The notes beneath the pieces are model-generated. The model was not told the origin of the DNA. It did no database searches and saw only the letters and a program-made list of their open reading frames with translations. Positions 8,676-18,163 of a stretch of 64,000 nt of DNA are shown piece by piece. The number at the start of each line of letters is the position of its first letter. Position 1 is the first letter of the stretch. Made by a program: the position numbers and the translations under genes. The stretch comes from AWTP1-13 sp963840075 (GTDB taxonomy: Bacteria; Pseudomonadota; Alphaproteobacteria; Rhizobiales; Hyphomicrobiaceae): contig CAWIXS010000042.1 in assembly GCA_963840075.1 (NCBI GenBank), positions 28,392 to 92,391 of the forward strand. Reading direction: 5' to 3'.

Positions 8676-9539
8676 ATGCTGGGTTGGGGACTGGCGTGGG
8701 CATATTGCTTCCGTGGTCTCCGCTGCCTGCGGCGCGGCCAGTACGCGACGGCGCTCGTCCATCTGAACAAGGCCGCGCGCGCCTATTCCAGGCTCCCGGC
8801 CCCGTTCTTCTGCAATCGCGCCCTGGCGCACCAGGCTGCCGGCGACCACGCCGGCGCAATCCTCGACTGCGATCGCGCGATCGAGCTCGACCCCAATCTG
8901 GCGATGGCGTTCCACAACCGGGGCGTCTCCGAGAAGGTCCTGGGCGATTTCGACCGCGCCATCGCCGATCACTTGCGGGCAATCGCACTCGAGCCGAGCT
9001 TTGCTTGGGCGCATGCCGAGCTGGGCGTCGCCTACACCTGCAGGCACGAGCATGATCTGGCGATCGCCAGCCTCACCAGAGCCATCACACTGGAGCCCAC
9101 CAACGCCGGCTGCTGCCGGGAACGCGGCTTCGCCCGCTTCTTTCGCGGCGACTTCGAGGATGCCGCCGCCGATCTGCGCCAGTCGCTCGGCTCCGAGCAC
9201 GATCCCTACGCCATGCTGATGTGCTACCTCGCGCAGGCGAGGCGAGGGGCGGATGCAACCGGCGACCTCGAGGCCGACGCGTATGCCCTGGGCAACGAGC
9301 GATGGCCCTTTTCCGTGATCGATCTGTTTCTCGGCCAGCTGACACCGGACGCCACGCTGGCTGCGGCACCCAACGACTATGCGCGGGGGGAGGGGCAGTT
9401 CTACGTCGGCCAATGGCACCTGCTGCAGCAAAATCGCACCGACGCCGAGCAGGCCCTGGAGCAGGCCACCCGAGCCTGCCCGCCGAATTTCCACGAGTAC
9501 GTCGGCGCGATCGCCGAGCTTCGGCGTCTGGCCGCCTGA
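8676..9539 (+). CDS. Tetratricopeptide-repeat protein
   Basis: 287 aa. The ATG at 8676 has a strong AAGGAGGGA upstream, so the longer open frame is not used. At least four TPR-like units are visible, with characteristic spacing: ALVHLNKAARAYSRLPAP, AILDCDRAIELDPNLAMA, AIADHLRAIALEPSFAWA and AIASLTRAITLEPTNAGC. The C-terminal third is less regular but ends in another helical pair. There is no signal peptide beyond a weakly hydrophobic start. The partner protein is unknown. It precedes pccB with 147 bases between. Confidence 0.85.
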   Translation: MLGWGLAWAYCFRGLRCLRRGQYATALVHLNKAARAYSRLPAPFFCNRALAHQAAGDHAGAILDCDRAIELDPNLAMAFHNRGVSEKVLGDFDRAIADHLRAIALEPSFAWAHAELGVAYTCRHEHDLAIASLTRAITLEPTNAGCCRERGFARFFRGDFEDAAADLRQSLGSEHDPYAMLMCYLAQARRGADATGDLEADAYALGNERWPFSVIDLFLGQLTPDATLAAAPNDYARGEGQFYVGQWHLLQQNRTDAEQALEQATRACPPNFHEYVGAIAELRRLAA

Positions 9540-9686
9540 ACCGGTCATGAGCCGGTTCGGGCCGCCCGGTCAGGATTGGTTCACCGCGACGCGCCTAATC
9601 GGCGGTCTGCTGCGCAGCCCGGGATACTCGTGCTATGCCCGCTCGAGCGCGGGCATGCAACTGACGCACGAGACGGGGCAGCACCC

Positions 9687-11219
<1,533 letters not shown>

Positions 11220-11249
11220 TCACATGCTGAGCGCAGTAGAGGCTAGACG

Positions 11250-12068
11250 ATGGAAATCAAAACCAACATTCCGAGCCGGGCAGTCGGTCGGCTTCTAGAT
11301 GCGCTCACCGATGCGATCAGACCGTTCACTGAAGAGCGAGGCCTAAGAGCAGATCAGATGCGGCTTCAGCGCGAAGATGTGTTGCTGGAAATCGCGAAGA
11401 AGGCGCGAGCTCGGCTTGCTATCGAAGAGGCGGAGCCGGGACCCATCGCGAACAAATTTCTCGTCCCCTTTCTTGAAAGAGCGTCACTCGAAGCGGAAGC
11501 GTCAAGTCTAACAGATTGGTGGGCAGCGCTCTTGGTGACAGCGTCCAAGAACTCGTCGGCGCAGAAGCCAATCTACGTCGACATCCTTTCCAAGATCGGA
11601 GGAGAGGACGCGCAGTTCCTGGAGCGTCTCTGGAACGCGAAGATCAGCTCCGAGGGATCGTGGCTAATCGGCTCGGAGGTGCCTTCACGACTTGAGGGAG
11701 AGCTGTCCGCGAAGATCCTTGAGCAAGGCAATTTCGAGAAGGTCGAAGCCTGGGTGGAAACCACGCGGTGCTTGCTCAATTCGCAGCAGCGTTCTTGGGC
11801 CTCGAGAGGGTGCATCGCTGAGCATTTGAGCTACCCTACGGGAAGCGGCAGAAAAAACCTCACGTTCCCTATTGCCGAGCCTGTCGACGCAAGTGTCGCC
11901 TTGGGTCTGTTGGTGCGGGCCCACCTGAGCTTGAACATACCCACACCTTGGATAGGTGCCTTTGATGTTTCGGGGCAGTTCCTGATGTTGTCGAAGCTCG
12001 GAGATGCTTTTTTGGCTGCCTGCCACGGACAAGTCCATCCCGCAGACCCTAGTGCCAAGCCCGCCTGA
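11250..12068 (+). CDS. DUF4393 (Abi-alpha-like) protein
   Basis: 272 aa. Residues about 60-125 match my memory of the DUF4393/Abi-alpha pattern: KFLVPFLERASLEAE, then LTDWWAALLVTASKN, then IYVDILSKIGGEDAQFLERL. In that family a Pro-containing helix is followed by a W-A-x-LL helix and an IL-x-x-L segment. Members are linked by annotation to abortive infection, but the molecular function is unknown. Codon use here is visibly less GC-biased than in pccB (AGA, CTA, TCA codons), suggesting acquisition. It lies 30 bases after pccB and just before a VapBC-type pair. Confidence 0.65.
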   Translation: MEIKTNIPSRAVGRLLDALTDAIRPFTEERGLRADQMRLQREDVLLEIAKKARARLAIEEAEPGPIANKFLVPFLERASLEAEASSLTDWWAALLVTASKNSSAQKPIYVDILSKIGGEDAQFLERLWNAKISSEGSWLIGSEVPSRLEGELSAKILEQGNFEKVEAWVETTRCLLNSQQRSWASRGCIAEHLSYPTGSGRKNLTFPIAEPVDASVALGLLVRAHLSLNIPTPWIGAFDVSGQFLMLSKLGDAFLAACHGQVHPADPSAKPA

Positions 12069-12108
12069 GACAACATGAGCGGGGTGTCAGTTTAGGTCTT
12101 GCATCACC

Positions 12109-12129
12109 GCATCTGATGCGTTAGCATCT
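12109..12129. promoter_or_regulatory. Palindrome upstream of vapB-like antitoxin gene
   Basis: GCATC-T-GATGC at 12109-12119 is an almost continuous palindrome, followed by another GCATCT at 12124-12129, just before the antitoxin start at 12135. Type II antitoxins usually repress their own promoter by binding such repeats. Binding is inference. Confidence 0.4.
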
Positions 12130-12134
12130 GACTC

Positions 12135-12437
12135 ATGCGAACCACCCTGGACATCGACGACGACGTTCTGCAGGCGGCCAAAGAGCTGGCGCATTATGAG
12201 AACAAGACGGCCGGCCAGGTCCTATCCGACCTCGCCCGGAAGGGCATCCTCTGCCAGAACACCCACGACCAGGCGGAAAGCCGGGAAGGTCCGTTCATCA
12301 TCAAGGATGGTCTCCCAGTTCTGCGTTCTCGCGGCCGCATCGTGACGAACGAGATGGTCAAACGCATCCAAGAGGAAATCGACGAGGAAGATGCGCGCGC
12401 TGCTGGATGTGAATTGCCTCCTCGCTCTGCTGGATGA
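12135..12437 (+). CDS. VapB-like ribbon-helix-helix antitoxin
   Basis: 100 aa. The N-terminal MRTTLDIDDDVLQAAKELA is the beta-strand and first helix of a ribbon-helix-helix DNA-binding fold, followed by the second helix TAGQVLSDLARKGI. The C-terminal half (VTNEMVKRIQEEIDEEDA) is acidic and helical, as expected for the toxin-wrapping tail. It overlaps the following PIN toxin gene by 47 bases, the usual sign of translational coupling in type II toxin-antitoxin pairs. Confidence 0.9.
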   Translation: MRTTLDIDDDVLQAAKELAHYENKTAGQVLSDLARKGILCQNTHDQAESREGPFIIKDGLPVLRSRGRIVTNEMVKRIQEEIDEEDARAAGCELPPRSAG

Positions 12438-12819
12438 GGATCACAGCTCCCATTCCGGGGCGTTGCTCTGGTGGCAGTCAAACCGGCAGACGGGTTGGGC
12501 AACGTGTCCGCTCACGCAGAACGGCTTCGCCCGCATCTCATCTCAGAGCAGTTATCCGAATCGACAGCCGCTGAGCACCACCATCGAGCAACTCAAGCGT
12601 GTCATGCTTCTGCCGGACCACGAGTTCTGGCCGGATGACATCTCGATCGCCGACGAGCAGCTCTTCGACCGAAGCCACATCCTCGGGCCCAACCAGATCA
12701 CCGACGTCTACCTGCTGGCTCTCGCCGTCAAGAACGGCGGGCGGCTCGTGACCTTCGATCGCGGGCTGCCGCTCAGGGCCGTGCGCGGGGCGGAAGCGCG
12801 CCATCTCGTCGTTCTCTGA
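12391..12819 (+). CDS. VapC-like PIN-domain toxin (RNase)
   Basis: 142 aa. PIN-domain acidic residues are visible: the Asp in MRALLDVNCLLALLDEDH, the Glu/Asp cluster in the middle, and ITDVYLLALAVKNGGRLVTFDRG near the C-terminus. VapC toxins are magnesium-dependent ribonucleases, usually cutting tRNA or 23S rRNA. The ATG at 12391 has GAGGAAG upstream inside the antitoxin gene. Asn rather than a second acidic residue follows the first Asp (DVN), which is seen in part of this family. Confidence 0.9.
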   Translation: MRALLDVNCLLALLDEDHSSHSGALLWWQSNRQTGWATCPLTQNGFARISSQSSYPNRQPLSTTIEQLKRVMLLPDHEFWPDDISIADEQLFDRSHILGPNQITDVYLLALAVKNGGRLVTFDRGLPLRAVRGAEARHLVVL

Positions 12820-13451
12820 GGCGGCGGCACGGAGACACTTGTCGCTGCGGCCTCCCAGGGGCGTCAGCCTCCCGCCTGCCACTGCTCTGATCCAGTCGAG
12901 CGGGTAGAGCAGCATGACGATGTTGAGCAGGAGATTGTCGCGGATCATATAGAGCAGCGTCGCCTTCGTGACGATCACCAGCATCGACGGTGACCCAGGC
13001 CGGGAGGCGCGAGGCGAGGAGAAAGCCTGACGATCATGGCGAGCATGTCGCCCACGGAGTTGATGACCGAGTCTCCCGTGTAGCCGAGCGAGATCGTCTG
13101 GCTCCGATAGCGGTTGATGACGAAGGGGGTGTTCTCCCAGACCTCCCAGGCGCCTTCGATCAGAACGGCGATCGCCAGGCGCGCGGCGACGGAGAGCCGT
13201 CCACGGAAGATCGCCCAGAGCAGCCAATAGAGGATCACCCCGTGCAGGACGTGGCTGTAGGTGTACCAGTCGGCGAGGTGCTGGGAGAGCTCTGCATCGC
13301 TGCGCCCGCCGTGCCAGAGCTTGACATAGCCGCACGAGCAGAATGGGACGCGCCCCATCCAGAAGAGAACGGCTGCCGTCACGGCGAGGATGGCCAAGCT
13401 GAGAAGAAATGCCCAGCCGAGCTTCAGCCTGGGTATGGTGAAATCCCCCAT
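12820..13451 (-). pseudogene. Frameshifted DUF2585 (UPF0314) membrane protein
   Basis: The start at 13451 reads MGDFTIPRLKLGWAFLL. It is followed by RVPFCSCGYVKLWHGG, HLADWYTYSHVLHGVI and AVLIEGAWEVWENTPFVI, all strong DUF2585/UPF0314 landmarks. Near 13010 the frame breaks: one extra base before GGCTTTCTCCTCGCC and another before ATGCTGGTGATCGTC. Reading through both recovers GFLLASRLPAWVTV and then TKATLLYMIRDNLLLNIV, the expected C-terminus. The net shift of two bases leaves no intact product. The exact 3' end is uncertain; the last conserved residues (LYPLDWIRAV) lie near 12880. Loss of function or a sequencing error are both possible. Confidence 0.75.
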
Positions 13452-13603
13452 GTCCACACTGTCGCATGGACCAGGAGTGGACGGAACCCCGCCTGCGCCC
13501 GGGGGATTTCGTGCAAATCCGCCAACGCGGCAGCAGGGCCACAGGGCATGCGCCCCCAGGAGATTCTGCCGGCGGTCTTTTTTTGTCCTTCCCCTCGGTT
13601 TAA

Positions 13604-14782
13604 ATGCAGGCAGGCAAGGATGGATTCGCAATCGTGGGACGGCTGGCGGCTGGCATTGTCGGGCTCCTCTTTCTGGCGGCGTCGCTGTCGCAGGCTGCGG
13701 CCAGCTGCGCGCGCGAGGACTTCGCCAGGGCCGTCGACGCGGCCGGTGTCGCTCTGCGCACGCTGAGCGCCGAGAACAGGCCACGCCTCGACGCCAAATT
13801 GCGTCTGCTCAAGGCCAAGATGCGCTGGCCCGACGCCGGCTACGAGGAGATGGCCTACCAGGCCCTGCAAGACGACCGGGTCGACGAGCTCGATGCCGCC
13901 GCCAACGCGTTGCTTGCAAAGATCGATACGCTTGGCACCGTCGATGCGGCGTCGCAGCCGGACTGCAGCAACCTCGCGGAGCTTTCCGCTGCGAGCCTCG
14001 AGCTGCAGGCCACCGTCAAGACCAAGACCGCGTATGTGCTGTCCAAGCTCGACCAGATGCTGGCCGAGCCGGCGCCCAAGACCGGGCCGAAGACGGCGTC
14101 GGTGCCCAAGGACGAGGTGAAGAAGGCGGCGCCTGCACCCAAGACTGCGCCTGCGCCCAAGGCTGCGCCACCGGAGCCGAAGGCGGCGGCGAAGCCGCCC
14201 GCCACCACCGACTGGGCCACCAAGACCACTGGCGATCTCCCGCCGGGGGTGGCGCCACCCAGTCCGCCGGGGACGCCTGCGACCTCCGATGAGGACGGCT
14301 TCACCATCGAGGAAATCCAGGCCGTGAGCGCCGGCTTCTTCGGCCAGGTGTCTGCCAATCTCGGAGGTGCCATCGAGCATGCGTTCCGCAAGAGCGGCCG
14401 CCCGACCGCCTATATTCTGGGGACTGAGGGCGGAGGCGCGTTTCTTGCGGGCGTGCGTTATGGCAAGGGCCTGCTCTACCAGCGCGGCGGAGACGGCAAG
14501 GGCCAGAGAATATACTGGCACGGGCCGACGGTGGGCGCCGACGTCGGCGGCGAGGGGGCGAAAACGCTGTTCCTGATCTACAAGCTCACGGCGCCCGAGG
14601 AGCTGTATACAAGCTTCACGGGCGTGGCGGGCTCGGCGTATCTGGTGGGCGGGGTCGGCTTCACGCTGGTGACCAACGGCACCGTGGTCGCGGCGCCGAT
14701 CCGCTCGGGACTCGGGCTGCGGCTCGGCGCCAGCATCGGCTACATCCGCTTCACCCCCAAGGCGACCTGGAACCCGTTCTAG
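13604..14782 (+). CDS. EipA-like (DUF1134) envelope protein with N-terminal extension
   Basis: 392 aa. A signal peptide (AAGIVGLLFLAASLSQAAAS) is followed by a helical domain with two Cys, residues about 35-130. An Ala/Pro/Lys linker (about 150-215) comes next. The C-terminal 165 residues are DUF1134: SAGFFGQVSANLGGAIEHAF, GRPTAYILGTEGGGAF, YWHGPTVGADVGGEG, then GVAGSAYLVGGVGF and PIRSGLGLRLGASIGYIRF. EipA of Brucella is a periplasmic protein needed for cell envelope integrity, but is only about 200 aa, so this is a longer version. The stop TAG at 14780 is completed by the first base of the IS630 element. Confidence 0.88.
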   Translation: MQAGKDGFAIVGRLAAGIVGLLFLAASLSQAAASCAREDFARAVDAAGVALRTLSAENRPRLDAKLRLLKAKMRWPDAGYEEMAYQALQDDRVDELDAAANALLAKIDTLGTVDAASQPDCSNLAELSAASLELQATVKTKTAYVLSKLDQMLAEPAPKTGPKTASVPKDEVKKAAPAPKTAPAPKAAPPEPKAAAKPPATTDWATKTTGDLPPGVAPPSPPGTPATSDEDGFTIEEIQAVSAGFFGQVSANLGGAIEHAFRKSGRPTAYILGTEGGGAFLAGVRYGKGLLYQRGGDGKGQRIYWHGPTVGADVGGEGAKTLFLIYKLTAPEELYTSFTGVAGSAYLVGGVGFTLVTNGTVVAAPIRSGLGLRLGASIGYIRFTPKATWNPF

Positions 14783-16021
14783 TGGTCTGCACCACCTAAA
14801 TTGATCAGTTGCACGTAGCTGCGAACACTGATTCTTGCCCGGTCGGGTTTCAAAACCGACAGGGGCGGAATCGTGGCCAACAAGAAATACGTCGTCAAGC
14901 TCAGCGCCGAGGAGCGCGAGCGGCTGAGCGCGCTGGTCTCCAAGGGCAAGGCGGCAGCGAAGACCATCCTGAAAGCGCGCATTCTCCTCAAGGCCGATCA
15001 GTCAGAGGCCGGCGAGGGCTGGTCGGACGAGGGATCTGCGAGGCGCTCGACACCAACCTCAGCATGGTGACGCGCGTGCGTGTCAAGCTGGTCGAGGCGG
15101 GGCTCGACGCGGTGCTGGCCCGCAAGAAGCGCTCAACGCCACCGATTGCGCCGATTTTCGACGGCGAGGGCCAAGCCCAGCTGATCGCACTCGCCTGCTC
15201 CGAGCCGCCAGCCGGCCATGCACGCTGGACCATCCGCCTGCTGGCGAACGCCGTGGTGGAGCGCGAGATCGTCGATCGCGCGCACTTCAATACGGTCGGC
15301 CGGGCGCTAAAAAAAACTCGCTCAAGCCGCACCTGAAGGAATACTGGGTCATCCCGCCCAAGGCCAACGCGGCATTCGTGGCGGCGATGGAGGACACCCT
15401 CGAGGTCTACACGCGCCCGCACGATCCTGCCCGGCCGCTTGTGTGCCTCGACGAGACCTCCAAGCAGCTCGTGGCCGAGACGCGCACGCCGGTGCCGATG
15501 CAGCCCGGACAGCCGGCGCGCTACGATTACGAGTACCAGCGCAACGGCACCGCCAACCTGTTCATGCTGTTCGCCCCGCTCGAAGGCTGGCGCCATGTGA
15601 AGGTCACCGAGCGGCGCACGGCCGTTGACTTCGCCCACGTCCTGAAAGACCTGAGCGATATCCACTTCGCTGACGCCCAGAAGATCGTGCTGGTCCAGGA
15701 CAACCTCAACACGCACGCGCCCGCCTCGCTCTACGAGGCGTTCCCGCCGCACGAGGCGCGCCGCCTCGTCGAGCGCTTCGAGTGGCACTACACGCCCAAG
15801 CACGGCAGCTGGCTCGACATGGCGGAATCGGAGCTGGCCATTCTGTCCGGGCAGTGCCTCAGCCGGCGCATTCCCGACCGCGCCACGCTCGAACGCGAGG
15901 TCGCGGCCTGGGTCGAGCGGCGCAACACCCACCACGCCAAGGCCGACTGGCGCTTTACAGCCGCAGACGCCCGCATCAAGCTGAAGAGCCTGTACCCGTC
16001 ACTTTAGGTGATTCAGGCCAC
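14782..16021 (+). mobile_element. IS630-family insertion sequence
   Basis: A 1240-bp element with imperfect terminal inverted repeats. The left end starts GTGGTCTGCACCACC; the right end, read inward on the minus strand, starts GTGGCCTGAATCACC. I count 19 of 23 matches. It is flanked by TA duplications at 14780-14781 and 16022-16023, the IS630 hallmark, within a CTAG target. It encodes one transposase in three frames. It separates eipA from secB, whose stop codons overlapped at the target before insertion. Confidence 0.92.
14873..16007 (+). pseudogene. IS630 transposase, frame-disrupted copy
   Basis: The GTG at 14873 (MANKKYVVKLSAEERERL) begins an N-terminal helix-turn-helix region. Near 15038 one base is missing (GACGAGGGATCTGCGAGG), shifting the frame to GICEALDTNLSMVTRVRVKL. 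At 15310-15317 CTAAAAAAAAC is a slippery A-run; a -1 slip there continues as NSLKPHLKEYW. The DDE catalytic core follows: VCLDETSKQLV, then VQDNLNTHAPASLYE, then HGSWLDMAESELAIL. The A-run shift is probably normal programmed frameshifting in this family, but the first break is a real lesion unless it is a sequencing error, so this copy is likely inactive. Confidence 0.85.
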
Positions 16022-16530
16022 TAGTCCGCCGGCTTTGCCTGCGCCTGGGCACTGCGCTCCTGCAGGCGCTTGGCGAACAGGTTGGCGAAATTGATCGGGT
16101 CGAGCAGCAGCGGCGGAAAGCCGCCCTCGCGCGTCAGGTCCGCGATCAGCCGGCGCGCGAACGGAAACAGCAAGGCCGGGCAGTCGATCAGGAGGAAGGG
16201 CTCCAGCGCCGCCTCGGGCAGGCCCTCGACCTGGAACATGCCGGCATAGGCGAGCTCCAGATCGTAGATGGTGCCTTGCTTGTTGGCCGCCTCGGCCCTG
16301 AAGTTGATGGTGCTCTCGTAGGTGGAGCCCGAGACCCTATCGGCGTTGACGTTCACCTCGACGCGCAGATTGGGCGCCTCCCCCGGCCCATCGAGCAGCT
16401 TGGGCACGTTCGGGCACTCGAAGGACAGGTCCTTGATGTACTGGGCGATCACCCGGATCTGGGGCTGCTGTTGGGTGGCTGCAGCGGAGCTCTCGCCGCC
16501 ACCGTTGCCGGTCTTGGTTGCCTCAGACAT
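16021..16530 (-). CDS. secB: Protein-export chaperone SecB
   Basis: 169 aa. SecB is a cytosolic tetrameric chaperone that keeps preproteins unfolded and hands them to SecA. Family features are VIAQYIKDLSFECPNVP, LRVEVNVNADRV, YDLELAYAGMFQVEGLP, and the C-terminal CPALLFPFARRLIADLTREGGFPPLLLDPINFANLF. The Ser/Gln/Gly-rich N-terminus is typical for alphaproteobacteria. Its stop codon (16021-16023) is read from the junction between the IS630 end and the flanking TA. Confidence 0.97.
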   Translation of the reverse strand: MSEATKTGNGGGESSAAATQQQPQIRVIAQYIKDLSFECPNVPKLLDGPGEAPNLRVEVNVNADRVSGSTYESTINFRAEAANKQGTIYDLELAYAGMFQVEGLPEAALEPFLLIDCPALLFPFARRLIADLTREGGFPPLLLDPINFANLFAKRLQERSAQAQAKPAD

Positions 16531-16634
16531 GCGTGCGCAGTCCCCTTCTCGACTCGGCGTGACGGTGCCTGCGCGGGTGGCTAGCACAATGACGCCGCTT
16601 TCGGCAACGCCGGCCCGCGGTGGCCTGCGCAGGC

Positions 16635-17168
16635 CTAGGGCGGCGACGGGCGGCGGTCGTTGCGCTGCGGTCGCGGCGGGGTCTCGTCCGTGCGCTCGAA
16701 CTCGCCGTCGATGACGGGCCCCTCGCCGATCCCGGGTGGCCGGCGCCGTGCTCCGGGTGTGCCATCTGCAGCGGTGCCGTAGATCTCCACATGCAGCCGC
16801 GCCCGGCGCAGCAGCCAGCGCATGACCGCGTGGGCGATCCCGCGGCGAACGGGCGGCACCAGAAGGACAAGGGCGGCCACATCGGTCATCAGGCCGGGCG
16901 TCAGCAGCAGCGCGCCTGCGACCATAAGGAACAGGCCGTCGAGCACAGGGGCGACGGGCGGCTCTCCTGCTGCGACGGCCTCCAGGGTCCTCTGCAGCAC
17001 CGAAAGGCTCTGGCGGGAGATGATGAGCGCCCCTGTCAGGGCGGTGGTCACGACCAGGGCGGCCGTAGCCCACCCCCCTATGACCTCCCCGATCCTGATG
17101 AGCACCACCAGGTCGAGAACGGGTACGACGATGAAAGCAAGCCCCACTGCCAAGCGCAGCATTATCAC
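16635..17168 (-). CDS. fxsA: FxsA-family membrane protein
   Basis: 177 aa. Four hydrophobic segments are visible in the first 115 residues, with the FxsA pattern: LDLVVLIRIGEVIGGWATA, then LLTPGLMTDVAALVLLVPPVRR. E. coli FxsA suppresses F-plasmid exclusion of phage T7 when overproduced; its normal role is unknown. The C-terminal tail is Pro/Arg-rich and cytoplasmic. It lies beside secB on the same strand and divergent from the tim44 gene, an arrangement I recognise from other Rhizobiales. Confidence 0.93.
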   Translation of the reverse strand: MIMLRLAVGLAFIVVPVLDLVVLIRIGEVIGGWATAALVVTTALTGALIISRQSLSVLQRTLEAVAAGEPPVAPVLDGLFLMVAGALLLTPGLMTDVAALVLLVPPVRRGIAHAVMRWLLRRARLHVEIYGTAADGTPGARRRPPGIGEGPVIDGEFERTDETPPRPQRNDRRPSPP

Positions 17169-17361
17169 GATCCCTTGCCTGCTCTGATTACCATAATCTA
17201 GGGCATTCCGGTTGGCTTGTGCCTTGCAATGCCGTAAGGTTCCCAGGCGGCGAGGAGGCAGGGCGCCGAATACGGCCGGCGTGCGGTCTGGTTCTTGCCC
17301 GCGGGGTAACCTACATCAGGTACGTTGAGCACACGAAAGCTCTGGCACGAAAGCTAAAGTG

Positions 17362-18114
17362 ATGGGCGGCAGCGGCGGCATCGACGTACTTACGATCGTT
17401 TTCCTGGTTCTGGCAGTCGTCATCTTCCTCAAGCTGCGCAGTGTGCTCGGGCGCCGGACGGGGCACGAGCAGAGCCGGTTCGAGCGCTACAAGGCGCAGC
17501 AGGAGGCCCGGCAGCAGCGCAACGGCGAGCTGGTGGGCCAGGACAAGGTGGTCACCCTGCCCCGGCGCGAGCGCGAGGAGGCCGAGGCGCGCACCGCCTC
17601 CGCCCAGGCGGCCACCCCCGACGGCGAGCAGCGCGTGCGCGACTACGCGGCCGGCAACAGCGAGGTCAGCCAGGGGCTCGTCGATATCTTCCGGGCGGAC
17701 GGCAGCTTCGATCCGGACCATTTCGTCCAGGGCGCCAAGGGCGCCTATGAGATCATCGTCACGGCGTTTGCCGAGGGCAACCGCAGGACCCTGAAGAATC
17801 TCCTGAACGGCGAGGTCTTCGACGGCTTCAACAACGCCATCACCGATCGTGAGAAGCGCGGCGAGCAGATCGACCAGAGCTTCGTCGGCATCAAGTCGGC
17901 CGACCTGGTGGAGGCGGAGCTGAAGGCGGGCATCGCCCAGCTCACCGTGAAGTTCGTGAGCGAGCTGATCTCGGCGACCCGCGACCGGGCCGGCGTGGTG
18001 ATCAACGGCGATCCAAAGCGCATCCGCGAGGTCACCGACATCTGGACCTTTGCGCGCGACATTGCCTCGCGCGATCCGAATTGGAAGCTCGTCGCGACCC
18101 AGGCCGCAAATTAG
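17362..18114 (+). CDS. Tim44/TimA-domain membrane-anchored protein
   Basis: 250 aa from the ATG at 17362; a GTG one codon earlier is less likely. An N-terminal membrane anchor (VLTIVFLVLAVVIFLKLRSVLG) is followed by a charged helical region and then the Tim44-like domain from about residue 110: FVQGAKGAYEIIVTAFAEGN, LKNLLNGEVFDGFNNAI, and AEVTDIWTFARDIASRDPNWKL-like ending. In mitochondria Tim44 tethers Hsp70 to the import pore. Bacterial members are membrane-associated with unclear roles. It heads the tim44-mltA-smr cluster. Confidence 0.93.
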   Translation: MGGSGGIDVLTIVFLVLAVVIFLKLRSVLGRRTGHEQSRFERYKAQQEARQQRNGELVGQDKVVTLPRREREEAEARTASAQAATPDGEQRVRDYAAGNSEVSQGLVDIFRADGSFDPDHFVQGAKGAYEIIVTAFAEGNRRTLKNLLNGEVFDGFNNAITDREKRGEQIDQSFVGIKSADLVEAELKAGIAQLTVKFVSELISATRDRAGVVINGDPKRIREVTDIWTFARDIASRDPNWKLVATQAAN

Positions 18115-18163
18115 CCCATCTTGCGTCCGAAACATCCGCGAGCTCCAACGGGGGAAACGGGCT

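Noticed and set aside
7056..9548. Long leftward open frame covering the ATP12, rhodanese and TPR genes.
   Set aside because: The three smaller genes have ribosome sites and family motifs; the long frame has none.
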